NCBI GenBank assembly: GCA_900498135.1
Contig: LR026961.1
Coordinates: 1,580,375-1,644,374 of the forward strand
Direction of reading: 5' to 3'
DNA from: an uncultured Desulfatiglans sp.
GTDB taxonomy: Bacteria; Desulfobacterota; DSM-4660; Desulfatiglandales; Desulfatiglandaceae
DNA: 64,000 bases
Shown here piece after piece: positions 10,074 to 18,924 of the stretch. The first letter of the stretch is position 1. Each line of letters starts with the position of its first letter. The notes beneath the pieces were generated by a model, which made no database searches, was not told where the DNA came from, and saw only the letters and a program-made list of their open reading frames with translations. Position numbers and translations under genes: made by a program.

Positions 10074-11081
10074 ATGGCATCTCAAAAGACCAAATTTACG
10101 GTCGGGCTTTTTGTCGCCTCCGGGATCGCGATGGTCATCGTGGCGTTTATCTGGCTGGGCATGAGCCGCGTCTTGGAAAAGGGCCGCCAATATGTGACCT
10201 ATTTCGATGAATCGGTGCAGGGCCTGGGGCGTGATTCACCAGTCAAATACAGAGGGGTTTCCATCGGGAGGGTGGTCAGGATCGATGTGGCGCCGGATTC
10301 GCGGCTGATCGAGGTCCTCATGAACATCGAGACCGGTTTGAGCCTCGATCGGGACATGGTGGCCCAGCTGAACCCTGTGGGTATTACAGGGGCGATGTTT
10401 GTCCAGATGGACCGCAAAGATCCGGGGGAGCCGGACTTTTCGCCGCGCATCGATTTTTCTCCGGAATATCCTGTGGTGGCATCCAAACCTTCTGAGATCG
10501 GCAAGCTGTTCAGGAGCATTGACGAGATTCTCAGCCAGATGAAAAAATTGGATCTCGAAGCGGTGTCGAACCGCATCATCATGACCCTCGATCATGCCAA
10601 CAAACTGATGACCGATGCGCACATTCAAGAGATTGCCGGGGAGGTCGAAGCGTCGCTGAAAGAGGTGAACCGGATGCTCAAAGACGACCGGTTCACACGC
10701 ATCGGTGCTTCCCTCGAGCAGTCAGCCGCCTCATTCGCGACGCTGCTCGATAAGAGCCACACGACGGTTGAACAGATGGGGGCAACCTTTGCCCGCGTGG
10801 ACCGGATCGTCGAGCACAGTGAAAAGCCGCTCGAGGAGACCGTATTGGAGCTACGCACTGCGGTCGACCGGGCCAACGAGCTTTTTTCGAAAGGGGTCGT
10901 GTTGATGGATGGTGCAGGATCGGGATTCTCGTATTTGAAAGGGAGCCTGTTGACCATCGGCCAGAATCTGGAAAGTGCCAGCGAAAACCTGAATATCGTC
11001 CTTGAAAACCTGGCCAATGAGCCTGCTCGATTTCTGCTGGCCGAGCCCCCACCGCCGCGGGAATTGGAGCACCAGCCCTGA
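10074..11081 (+). CDS. mlaD: MCE-domain lipid-transport protein (MlaD family)
   Basis: This 335-residue protein has one N-terminal membrane segment (residues 12-32) and one MCE domain (about 38-115, with 'SPVKYRGVSIGRVV'), followed by a long helical, probably coiled-coil periplasmic region rich in Glu, Asn and Leu up to about residue 325. In the Mla system MlaD forms a hexameric ring on the inner membrane that passes lipids to or from the periplasm. It is longer than E. coli MlaD (183 residues); the extra helical part resembles the tunnel-forming tails of other MCE proteins. The gene sits 8 bases after the ATPase gene and before a lipoprotein gene. Confidence 0.9.
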   Translation: MASQKTKFTVGLFVASGIAMVIVAFIWLGMSRVLEKGRQYVTYFDESVQGLGRDSPVKYRGVSIGRVVRIDVAPDSRLIEVLMNIETGLSLDRDMVAQLNPVGITGAMFVQMDRKDPGEPDFSPRIDFSPEYPVVASKPSEIGKLFRSIDEILSQMKKLDLEAVSNRIIMTLDHANKLMTDAHIQEIAGEVEASLKEVNRMLKDDRFTRIGASLEQSAASFATLLDKSHTTVEQMGATFARVDRIVEHSEKPLEETVLELRTAVDRANELFSKGVVLMDGAGSGFSYLKGSLLTIGQNLESASENLNIVLENLANEPARFLLAEPPPPRELEHQP

Positions 11082-11242
11082 AAACGGTGCAGTGCTTGTC
11101 GGGATCTGGCATTTAAGGAAAGGGCAAGGGACTTCTTGCCGGCAGAGAGCCGTTGATCCTGCCGGTTGGGGATGGGCGAAGGAAGGGTGTGCAGGCGGCT
11201 CCGCCCGTTGATTTTTTTCCATCGCGAGAAAGGGACGTGCTG

Positions 11243-11863
11243 ATGGTGAGATTCGGTTATAGCGCTGTTGCTGTGCTGGTAGGGATCCTCCTCTCAGCTG
11301 GATGTCTGAAGCTCCAGCGGCCCGAGAAGCCGGTTCGATTCTACACGTTGGAGTATGCCGAGCCGGAGCTCAGGCTCGATAAGCCGCTCGGCTCCATCCT
11401 CCAGGTAAATCGCTTCGGGGTTGCGCCGACGTATAACACGCGGCGGATGATTTACCGGGAAGGCGATTTCCGTCGTGATGCCTATATTTATAGCCAGTGG
11501 CGGGATAATCCAGGGGAAATGGTGTCGTACTTCCTTGCCCGGGACCTGCGGGGGTCCGGATATTTCAACGCGGTGGTTCCTCACCGAACTCAGGCGGGTG
11601 TTACCCATGTGCTGGAAGGCTACGTGGAAGAGTTCTTCGAATGGGACTTCGAGGAGGGATGGGAGGCGGTGTTGACCGTCTCGATTACCCTGACGAAGGC
11701 CCTGGAACCGGATGTCAGCCGAAAGGTGATTCGCCAGAAGACCTACCGTGTGAGGGAGCCTTTTCAGGAAAAAACCCCCACGGGTTTAGCAGCCGCCATG
11801 AGCCGCGCCATGCGGGCACTCTCGCGGCAGGTGATCGAAGACGTCTACAACGCGCTTCGCTAG
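11243..11863 (+). CDS. ABC-type transport auxiliary lipoprotein (PqiC/YmbA-like)
   Basis: This 206-residue protein starts with a lipoprotein signal ending in LLSAGC, so it is probably anchored in the outer membrane through a lipidated cysteine at residue 18. The rest ('RFYTLEYAEPELRLD', then a mixed alpha/beta region ending in 'RQVIEDVYNAL') resembles the auxiliary lipoproteins that accompany MCE transport operons, such as PqiC. The ATG at 11243 is chosen because it begins the signal peptide and follows AGAAAGGGA. It ends the permease-ATPase-MCE-lipoprotein operon. It probably links the MCE tunnel to the outer membrane; this is inferred from family and position. Confidence 0.75.
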   Translation: MVRFGYSAVAVLVGILLSAGCLKLQRPEKPVRFYTLEYAEPELRLDKPLGSILQVNRFGVAPTYNTRRMIYREGDFRRDAYIYSQWRDNPGEMVSYFLARDLRGSGYFNAVVPHRTQAGVTHVLEGYVEEFFEWDFEEGWEAVLTVSITLTKALEPDVSRKVIRQKTYRVREPFQEKTPTGLAAAMSRAMRALSRQVIEDVYNALR

Positions 11864-12014
11864 CGGTCACTGTCGGGCAGAGTTTCTTGCCCCTCGATAA
11901 AAGCGATTCCCGGCCCGCAATCCATTGCGGATCTGCTGCGCAGCGTGCCGCCGCTTGGCCCAGGCCTTTGTGAGAGGCGAAGGCCTCATCCGGGTGGGCC
12001 GGGGTGTTGCTGCG

Positions 12015-13262
12015 CTAGAAGGTCAGATCGATCTTGAATGTGAAATGACTGCTGTCGGACGGGTCTCCATCGCCGGTTTCCATTGGCCTGAAGGCGTCAG
12101 GTTCGTGTGAGCCCAGGATGGAGAAATTGATCGAGCTGGAATAACGGTACCGCAGGCCGAAGGTGATGTCGAGGGTGTCCTCGTCCGAGGCCGACAGCCA
12201 CCCGGGGGCTGTTTCCTGATGGTCGGCCTTGGCGGACATGGCCAGGGCCCACCGTGAATCGGGCATCGTCACGAGGGTCTCCAAACCGAAAGACTGCCAA
12301 GACCCGTCATTTTCCGCAAGAAATGCGTGGCCGCTTACGCGGGTGAACGAGGGAGTGATGGTCAGCCATTCGAACGGGGTGAAATCGGCGAATAGTCGAA
12401 AACCTTGCCGGGGCTCGAAGGATGAAACTGCACTCGATCGTTCCGGATACCAGGAATCAAATCCTCTTCCGCCCGGGAAAAGACCTCTGTCCGGAGCCGT
12501 CACGTGCATGAAGGTGTCCAGACTGAGATTCGCGAAATCCAAAAGGGCCCTGCGATAGCCGAGTTCGAAGGAGGGGGGCGCATTTTCGAAAGGATCGAAC
12601 ATGGGCGCTGCCTCCGGCCAGGGCGACAACGAAAGGGCGGCGGTTTCCGGCGACAAGGTCGTTTCGACGTCCTTCAAACGTTTGGAAGTGATCAACCTGT
12701 TTTTCCAATAGGCCTTGTTCAGACTCGAGATGGTGACCCCTTGCGATCTGCATGAATGGAGGAACTTTCCGTCTGACAGATAGATACCGACATGGTTGAT
12801 CCTCTTTTTTTTCGGCCCGAAGAACAGCAGATCGCCCATCTGAAGTTCCTCCCTGGTTGGCCGGACTTCTTTGAGGCCATCGAGCCTGCTTTGCTGGCTC
12901 GAGTTATGAGGCAGCTCAATTCCGAAAATGCTTGCATAGACTTTTTTCGTAAGCCCGGAACAGTCCATTCCTCTAAGGCTTTCACCACCCCAACGATAGG
13001 GGATGCCCAGGAATTTCTTCATTTCACGCTTGATCTTTTCGACAGGCTGTTCAGGGGGTGAGAAGTCGAAGGCGGAGTTGAACTGTTCGATGAAAGAAGG
13101 CTTGCTGACGGAGAACGGCCACTCCGTCGCTGCACTTTCCGCCGCTCCGGCCATAAAAAAGACCGCTGCAATGAGCAGGAGAACCACTCTTGGAGAGGAG
13201 TGAACGCAGGATGACGTCGGATTCGAGGAATGCGATACCAAAGAAAGTCTCTCTGAAGGCAT
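12015..13262 (-). CDS. NlpC/P60 cell-wall peptidase with barrel-like C-terminus
   Basis: This 415-residue protein has a signal peptide (hydrophobic core near residues 25-40, likely cut before TEWPF), an NlpC/P60 domain at about 75-180, and a further 235 residues that do not belong to that family. The peptidase triad is visible: Cys101 in 'GMDCSGL', His157 in 'INHVGIYL' and a polar third residue (His169). The C-terminal part has alternating hydrophobic/polar strands, many aromatic residues and ends in 'FKIDLTF', with the terminal phenylalanine usual for outer-membrane barrels. It probably cleaves peptidoglycan stem peptides, perhaps tethered to the outer membrane. The ATG at 13262 has GGAAGA upstream; a TTG 16 codons earlier is less likely. 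Confidence 0.75.
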   Translation of the reverse strand: MPSERLSLVSHSSNPTSSCVHSSPRVVLLLIAAVFFMAGAAESAATEWPFSVSKPSFIEQFNSAFDFSPPEQPVEKIKREMKKFLGIPYRWGGESLRGMDCSGLTKKVYASIFGIELPHNSSQQSRLDGLKEVRPTREELQMGDLLFFGPKKKRINHVGIYLSDGKFLHSCRSQGVTISSLNKAYWKNRLITSKRLKDVETTLSPETAALSLSPWPEAAPMFDPFENAPPSFELGYRRALLDFANLSLDTFMHVTAPDRGLFPGGRGFDSWYPERSSAVSSFEPRQGFRLFADFTPFEWLTITPSFTRVSGHAFLAENDGSWQSFGLETLVTMPDSRWALAMSAKADHQETAPGWLSASDEDTLDITFGLRYRYSSSINFSILGSHEPDAFRPMETGDGDPSDSSHFTFKIDLTF

Positions 13263-13735
13263 AAGCTGTATTCTTCCAGGCTTTCTCAGAAATGTCTCCT
13301 CAATGCACAAAAATAACAGGATTTCCTTTTCAAATCAGGAAAATCGCTTGATGTGGCTCAATCAGGGAGAACCGCTCACATCGCTGAATGCCCGTATATC
13401 AGCAGACGGGCCCAGGCAGCTTCCAGAAAACTTTCCCTTGGATAGTCCAAAGACGGCGAACCTGTCAAGTCTTTTTGCGCCCCTGCGGCACACCCTGTGC
13501 GTGAGAGCATAACGCGGCCCCGAACCCGCAGATGGCTCTCAAAAAAGCGAGCCCATGCGGAAATGGGCTTAGGGCCGCCTGAAGGAAACGGTGGGACTGA
13601 GGCCTGTAAGGCCGCGATGAAGCTGTTCCTGTGGAAAAGCTTGATACACCTGGAAAATGTGGATATGCTTAAAATTGATATGAAAATTATATTTTTCGCG
13701 CCTGTAACTGTAGGACCGCTTGCGAGGACGCTGCC
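13263..13735. other. Intergenic region without a recognised gene
   Basis: About 470 bases separate the divergent NlpC/P60 and TSUP genes. The part from 13620 to 13710 is AT-richer and may hold the promoter of the plus-strand gene. No coding frame with family character, no RNA gene and no strong terminator was seen. Confidence 0.5.
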
Positions 13736-14695
13736 GTGATTTTTCCCGTTGCCGGAATCGAAGTCGCCCCCTGGATTCCACCCGTGGTGGCGTTTGTTGT
13801 GTCGTTTTTCACGTCGATGGGGGGTGTTTCGGGTGCATTCCTCCTCCTGCCGTTCCAAATGTCTTTCCTCGGCTACACGAACCCGTCGGTCAGCGCTACC
13901 AACCAACTGTTCAACATCGTAGCAATCCCGAGCGGGGTCTATCGTTACTGCCGAGAAGGCCGGATGGCTTGGCCTCTCACATGGGTGATTGTCATCGGGA
14001 CCCTGCCGGGGGTTCTTCTTGGGGCTCTGATCCGCGTGAACTACCTTCCAGATCCCCGGCATTTCAAGCTTTTTGTTGCGGGCGTTCTTTTGTACATCGG
14101 GGGCAAGATGGTCCGCGATTTGCTCAAAAGGAGGCCGGAGAGTGGCAACATCCCTGATAGTGAAAAGGCTTTTCGGGAAAGGGTGCGCCTCTCCCGTTCG
14201 ATGCCGGGTGCGAAGGAGACCAGTGAGAAGTGTGATTTCCCTCTGCTCGCTACGACCCGCTTCGACCTGAAATACATCGGCTACTGCTTCCATGGGGAAA
14301 ATTTTGAGGTCTCTTTCTGGAGCATCTTCTTCTTGAGCCTCCTGGTGGGGATTGTCGGGGGGGTATACGGGATCGGCGGCGGTGCGATTATCGCTCCCTT
14401 TCTCGTAAGTTTTTTCAGGCTGCCGGTCTATTCCGTAGCGGGTGCGGCTTTGATGGGTACCTTTGTCACATCGGTGGCGGGTGTCGCGTTTTATCAGGCC
14501 ATCGCTCCATTCTACCCGGAGAAGTCCATTGCGCCCGACTGGCTTCTGGGGTTTCTTTTTGGATTGGGGGGTATGGCAGGGATGTATCTAGGTGCCCGTT
14601 GCCAGAAATTTGTCCCCGCCAGACACATCAAGTGGATGCTCGCCGGGGTGATGATGTTCACTGCAGTGAAATACGTTATAGACTCATTGGGATAG
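13736..14695 (+). CDS. TSUP-family sulfite/sulfonate exporter-like permease (TauE/SafE)
   Basis: This 319-residue inner-membrane protein has two hydrophobic halves, each with the glycine-rich TSUP pattern ('FFTSMGGVSGAFLLLPFQ' and 'GGVYGIGGGAIIAPFLVSFF'), separated by a charged cytoplasmic loop at about residues 130-190. Family members export sulfite, sulfonates or related organosulfur anions. The start is a GTG at 13736 with GAGGACG upstream. It has no obvious partner; the minus-strand lipoprotein gene downstream points toward it. The long central loop is typical of one TSUP subgroup seen in sulfate reducers; that is recalled from family knowledge. The substrate is not known. Confidence 0.85.
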   Translation: MIFPVAGIEVAPWIPPVVAFVVSFFTSMGGVSGAFLLLPFQMSFLGYTNPSVSATNQLFNIVAIPSGVYRYCREGRMAWPLTWVIVIGTLPGVLLGALIRVNYLPDPRHFKLFVAGVLLYIGGKMVRDLLKRRPESGNIPDSEKAFRERVRLSRSMPGAKETSEKCDFPLLATTRFDLKYIGYCFHGENFEVSFWSIFFLSLLVGIVGGVYGIGGGAIIAPFLVSFFRLPVYSVAGAALMGTFVTSVAGVAFYQAIAPFYPEKSIAPDWLLGFLFGLGGMAGMYLGARCQKFVPARHIKWMLAGVMMFTAVKYVIDSLG

Positions 14696-14736
14696 TGATC
14701 AAAAGAGAGGAGTTAAATAAAGTAGATGCAAAGAGA

Positions 14737-15252
14737 TCAGATAGCGGCGATAAGAGCCAACACCAATGCTATGCAAAAACCAAATGTCAAGACGGTTGCA
14801 GTTCCAATTGCCGCGCCACCAGCAGCAGCTGTTGATTTGGCATAATCGGTCAGCACGAGGTTTACGACAGTCACTTCATTCTCCAATACTGATAATTTAT
14901 GAACCTGTGATTTCGACTTATCCATTTTTCCTGTGTCATCTACCCATCCAAATACTTTGAGGTAGTATTCTCCGGAAGGTAGATTGTCGACGCGCCATTC
15001 AGCCCCTGCCCCCTGCCGAATAAGCATGGAATGAGCGTTCTTGGGTTTTCCTTCATAAATGGCCATCTCCATTCGCTGATTGGTGAGTTTGCCGTCATTC
15101 ATCGCGCTCTTAGTATCATAAGTAGAAACGATCAGCGATCCTGTAGGAGAGGGGAATTGAGATGCAATGTGATGCTCAGATACGGTAGAGCAGGCTGAAA
15201 TAGTTGAAATTAAACAGCATACAATAGCAATAGCAGTGGAGCGATATTTCAT
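14737..15252 (-). CDS. Putative lipoprotein of unknown function
   Basis: This 171-residue protein begins with a lipoprotein-type signal ending in 'STISAC', so it is probably lipidated on Cys21. A central beta-rich region ('RVDNLPSGEYYLKVFGWVDD') could be a small carboxypeptidase-regulatory or Ig-like fold. The last 30 residues are glycine/alanine-rich and hydrophobic, like a glycine-zipper membrane segment. The ATG at 15252 is selected because AAGGAGAAGA lies just upstream; the frame extends 19 codons further without such a site. No family is recognised. It is more AT-rich than its neighbours, which hints at separate origin. Confidence 0.65.
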   Translation of the reverse strand: MKYRSTAIAIVCCLISTISACSTVSEHHIASQFPSPTGSLIVSTYDTKSAMNDGKLTNQRMEMAIYEGKPKNAHSMLIRQGAGAEWRVDNLPSGEYYLKVFGWVDDTGKMDKSKSQVHKLSVLENEVTVVNLVLTDYAKSTAAAGGAAIGTATVLTFGFCIALVLALIAAI

Positions 15253-15434
15253 AAAAGGTCTTCTCCTTTTAAATTTAAAACCATATCTCACCGATGAATT
15301 GTAATTCAATGCTGCAGCGGGTGGAAATTTGCCATGACTAGCAGCCCATGAAAAACTGCTGTAGTCATACCAAGGGATGAGGTGTAGCCAAGAAGCAACG
15401 GTCTGTCAATCGGATTTTAGACCGTGGCAGCCCG

Positions 15435-16221
15435 TCACGTCCTTACATGCTTCGTGCCCACCAGGCGTCCGAAATGCTGGACCACAAAATAGAAATGGGC
15501 GTATTCAGGGGTTTTGAGGTAGGCGGCCACATGCCACGGGAGCGTGATGAGGAAGAACACCAAGAGGCCGCGCCACCAATACATGCCTTTCAAGGCAGCC
15601 AGATCGCGCCGGAGCAATAGAAAGACGAAAACAATCAGGCCGGTCATGGCCATCGCTGCGATCTCCTTGGTCATGGTGGCCAGACCCAGGCATGCCCAGG
15701 CAACCAGAAACCAAGATCTCCTGCTTCGAGCGACGGCGCTTTGGTAGCCCACCCACCAGGCCGCCCAGGAAGCTGTCAAGAACAGGCCGAAGAGCCCGTC
15801 GACAATGGGAAGGCGTGCCATCGCCAGCGGCAGCAGTGAGGTGAGATGGATCCATCCAGCCCGCACCCCTGTCTTGAGGTCGAACATGTGCCTCCCGAGG
15901 GCGCCGACGAGCAGTATGGTCAGGCACCCGGCGGCGGCGGGTACGAATCGGACTGCCCGCTCCGGCTGATCGAAAAGGCAGAGCGATCCGGCAAGGCACC
16001 AGTAAAACAGAGGGGGGTTTTTCAAAATAGGCGACACCGTTCAACCGCGGGGTGACCATATCTCCGGTCTCCACCATCTCACGCGCGATTTCGGCATAAC
16101 GGGCCTCATCGGGGTCAAGCAGCGCATATCTCGTCTGAAAAGCGAAATAGATGGGATTCGCAAGCAGAAGCAGGGCAACGGCCGCTCCGAACCCGGATCA
16201 TGTTCCTCCCAGCCGCGCCAT
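15435..16221 (-). pseudogene. Broken ArnT-like membrane glycosyltransferase
   Basis: This is a decayed paralogue of the intact ArnT gene just upstream in the operon. The N-terminal motif '[14 protein letters not shown]' and the stretch '[11 protein letters not shown]' are in one frame, but the continuing part ('[10 protein letters not shown]' onward) is in another, so a one-base shift occurred in the run of six G at 16012-16017 (plus strand). An in-frame TGA at 16198-16200 cuts the first frame near its start, and the protein stops after about 265 residues where GT39/ArnT-type proteins have 500 or more. Three separate lesions make it very unlikely to be functional. Intact homologues transfer sugars from polyprenyl phosphate in the periplasm. 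Confidence 0.85.
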
Positions 16222-16255
16222 GGCGGGCATATCGGATTTCGAACTCTGTACGACC

Positions 16256-18004
16256 TCAATCAGAAGCCATACTTGGTTTCAGGGTCCTCGGAATATCGTT
16301 CCCGTAATGTGCCATCACGAAACGACCTTCCCGCCTGACGGCCTGCGGTTCCGTGAGTTGGGTTTCGTTCCGCTCATAGAAACGGGCATCGGCAATCAAG
16401 ACGACGGGGTTCTGCCGTTCTCGGGAAGCTGCCATGTCATTGAATTCATTCAGACCGAGGCGGTACCCGGCCGAATCGGCATAGCGCAATCCATAGTTCA
16501 GTTCGCCGCCGTTCATCAGGATGCGAACGTCATCACGCCCGTAATACCAGCAGACTCCAGCAACAAGCGCCTCGTCGGCCACGATGGTGGCACCGGGCGT
16601 AACCCAGCCTTGGCATTGCCAGAGAAAGGCGCCGGGTGCCTTTTTCATTTCCACCTTATCCGGCAGGAGAAAGTGGCCGCTCAAGAAAAGCGCCGCCGGT
16701 GCAAGTGTCAACAAGGCCATGCGCTGGAGCCTGCCGTCCCGCCCTGCTGCGTATATCGCCAGAAAAGCCAGAACGGCAAGACCCGCGCCGGAGAAGGCGG
16801 GTTTCCACATCTCGGAAGATGAGAAGAGATGGAGACCGGGAAACGGCAGTAAAGGGCTTGACACCATGCCCACTGCAAGCACGGCCGCGATGGCCCCCAT
16901 AAGCATCAGCGCCCCGGTAAAGAGCCGCGGGTTCCGTCCGGAGGCGAGGTGGGTCTCGATCCCCAGTGCCAGCAGCACGGCCAGCGGGGCAAAACAAGGG
17001 AGCACATATGTGGCGAGTTTCCCGCTGGAGGCGGAAAAGAAAAGCAGCGGCCCTGCCAGCCAGCAGATGGCAAACCGGATCAAGCTGGAGGACTGGATGT
17101 TTTTCCTGACGCCGGCCGCCGCGGACGGCACGAGAAACGTCCAGGGCAGCGCGCCGCCCAGCATGACAGGGAGGAAGTACCAGAAAGGGGCAGGATGCTG
17201 GGGGGTATCGGAAAAGAAACGTTGCACGTGCTCTATCCAGAAGAAATACCGCCAGAAATCCGGCTCAGCCCATGCGATCAGCAGCGCCCACGGCGCAATC
17301 ACCACCGAGGCGAAGAACAAGGGAAGCCAAGGCACACGCAGCAGTTGCAGCCAACGACGCTCCCACAGGAGAAACGGCAGCGCCGCCGCGGTGGGGACGG
17401 CAAAGGCGAGAAAACCTTTGGTCAGGAACGCAAGGCCGCAAAAAGCGCCGCAAACTGCCAACCAGCTCAGCCGTCTGCGCCTGGGCCCGGTCGACCGCCA
17501 AAAGGCGAAGAACGCGGCGCACGACCCGGTGAGAAAGAAGGCGAGGAGGCTGTCGAGGACATTGAACGTGCCCAGGCCGAAGACCATGGCCATCGTCAAA
17601 TAGATGCCGCCTCCGAACAAGCCCGTGCGCGACCCGGGGCCGAAACAGGCCAGTAGAAAAAAAACGGCAAGTGCAGTCGCGCCGGCCGCAAGGGCCGAAG
17701 GCAAACGCGCGGCAAAGGCATTTTCACCCAGTACGGCCTGCGAAACGGCCCCCGCCCAATAACCCAGAACCGGCTTCTCGAAGTACCTGATCCCGTCCAG
17801 GCGGGGAGCCACCCAATCTCCACCGGCCAGCATTTCACGCGCGATTTCGGCGTAGCGGATCTCGTCCGGAAGGATGAGGGGCCTCACACCCAGGGGGAAG
17901 ACGTAAATCAGGAGGTAGAGAGCAAGGGCCGCAGCCGCAGCCCAGCGAGTGGATCCCAACCGGGAAGGCACCACCCGGCTGGTCGAATCGGAAGAAACCA
18001 GCAT
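16256..18004 (-). CDS. arnT: Lipid A 4-amino-4-deoxy-L-arabinose transferase-like (ArnT)
   Basis: This 582-residue polytopic inner-membrane protein (about 12 membrane segments, then a periplasmic C-terminal domain) is placed last in an arn operon. The N-terminal periplasmic loop carries '[12 protein letters not shown]' and 'RLDGIRYFEKP', which contain the acidic and aromatic residues conserved in ArnT. ArnT moves aminoarabinose from undecaprenyl phosphate to lipid A, lowering surface negative charge and giving resistance to polymyxin-like peptides. It starts 3 bases after the arnD stop. The call rests mainly on operon context; related GT39/PMT-fold enzymes look similar. A broken second copy follows. 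Confidence 0.85.
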   Translation of the reverse strand: MLVSSDSTSRVVPSRLGSTRWAAAAALALYLLIYVFPLGVRPLILPDEIRYAEIAREMLAGGDWVAPRLDGIRYFEKPVLGYWAGAVSQAVLGENAFAARLPSALAAGATALAVFFLLACFGPGSRTGLFGGGIYLTMAMVFGLGTFNVLDSLLAFFLTGSCAAFFAFWRSTGPRRRRLSWLAVCGAFCGLAFLTKGFLAFAVPTAAALPFLLWERRWLQLLRVPWLPLFFASVVIAPWALLIAWAEPDFWRYFFWIEHVQRFFSDTPQHPAPFWYFLPVMLGGALPWTFLVPSAAAGVRKNIQSSSLIRFAICWLAGPLLFFSASSGKLATYVLPCFAPLAVLLALGIETHLASGRNPRLFTGALMLMGAIAAVLAVGMVSSPLLPFPGLHLFSSSEMWKPAFSGAGLAVLAFLAIYAAGRDGRLQRMALLTLAPAALFLSGHFLLPDKVEMKKAPGAFLWQCQGWVTPGATIVADEALVAGVCWYYGRDDVRILMNGGELNYGLRYADSAGYRLGLNEFNDMAASRERQNPVVLIADARFYERNETQLTEPQAVRREGRFVMAHYGNDIPRTLKPSMASD

Positions 18005-18006
18005 GG

Positions 18007-18924
18007 CTACCCCAACGCTGGCCTTCGGCCGCCTGGTATGTTCTGAGCTTGATAGGAAATCCAGCCCTCGCGGCCTGCGACGAACCCCCGTACAATGCTT
18101 CCGGTGCTGATCGGAGTTTCCCCATCAAGGAGGGCGCCCAGAGGCACGAAACGCCAGCCGGTCGACATCGCTTCTTTCAAGAACCGGTCGAACAGGCTGG
18201 TGCAAGCCACCCCTTCCACCTCCGCATGAACGGTGAGTACGTTGAGAGATGCCGGGTTCAGGCGATTGAGGAGATACGTGTTCCAATCCTCATGACGAAT
18301 CCCGTTTCGTCCGACCGCTTCGTCATAGGTTGGCAAAGTTACGGGAATCTGAGGCTGTCTGAGGGCGCGACCGTTCACCACTGGATAGAAAAGGCTCGTT
18401 CCGCGACAATCACTTCCGTAAACGAACGGATACATTTCCTTTTCGAGAAGGACGTCATCCGTTACACGCCAGGCGGGTGCAGCAGAACAGCACGGCCTCT
18501 CTCCGACAATTTCTCTAAGGGTCTCATAGCCCCGGCGCAGGGCCGACACTCTTTCCTGAACATCCATGCGCTCTATGCGCACCTGCCACGCATGGTGATC
18601 CCATGCATGCAGGCCCACCTCGTGACCCTGCTCCTTCACCGAACGGATTACCTCGCCCGCCCGTTCGCCGATACAGGGCCCGGGCCAAAGGGTGCCCTTG
18701 AGGAGAATGTCCCAGCCGTAAAGACTCGCCGCACGCGTGCGCAGCATCTTGACGAGGAAGGCCGGGCGAAAAAGGCGCCAGATGTGCCGCCCCATGTTGT
18801 CCGGCCCCACGGAAAAGAAGAAGCTCCCCCGAACCCCTGCTCGCGCCATGGAGCCGAGCAGCCGGGGAACGCCCGTAAGCGTGCCCCGCAACGTGTCCAC
18901 GTCGATACGCAAGCCTATTCTCAT
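18007..18924 (-). CDS. arnD: 4-deoxy-4-formamido-Ara-P-undecaprenol deformylase (ArnD)
   Basis: This 305-residue protein belongs to the polysaccharide deacetylase (NodB-type) fold. It opens with '[20 protein letters not shown]', containing the catalytic Asp/metal Asp pair, and has '[14 protein letters not shown]', which carries the metal-binding histidines. ArnD removes the formyl group from undecaprenyl-phospho-4-formamidoarabinose at the inner face of the membrane before transfer. Length matches E. coli ArnD (about 300). The ATG at 18924 overlaps the arnA stop as ATGA. It sits between arnA and arnT exactly as in enterobacterial operons. Confidence 0.92.
   Translation of the reverse strand: MRIGLRIDVDTLRGTLTGVPRLLGSMARAGVRGSFFFSVGPDNMGRHIWRLFRPAFLVKMLRTRAASLYGWDILLKGTLWPGPCIGERAGEVIRSVKEQGHEVGLHAWDHHAWQVRIERMDVQERVSALRRGYETLREIVGERPCCSAAPAWRVTDDVLLEKEMYPFVYGSDCRGTSLFYPVVNGRALRQPQIPVTLPTYDEAVGRNGIRHEDWNTYLLNRLNPASLNVLTVHAEVEGVACTSLFDRFLKEAMSTGWRFVPLGALLDGETPISTGSIVRGFVAGREGWISYQAQNIPGGRRPALG

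Noticed and set aside
9001-10080. Long open frame on the minus strand over the MlaE/MlaF genes
   Set aside because: It mirrors well-supported plus-strand genes and its protein has no domain character. Similar long opposite-strand frames, for example 32931-34454 and 52327-53991, were rejected for the same reason.
16190-16221. Selenocysteine codon in the second arnT-like gene
   Set aside because: The TGA at 16198-16200 lies in a gene that also has a frameshift and a truncated end, and no suitable hairpin or neighbouring cysteine was seen.
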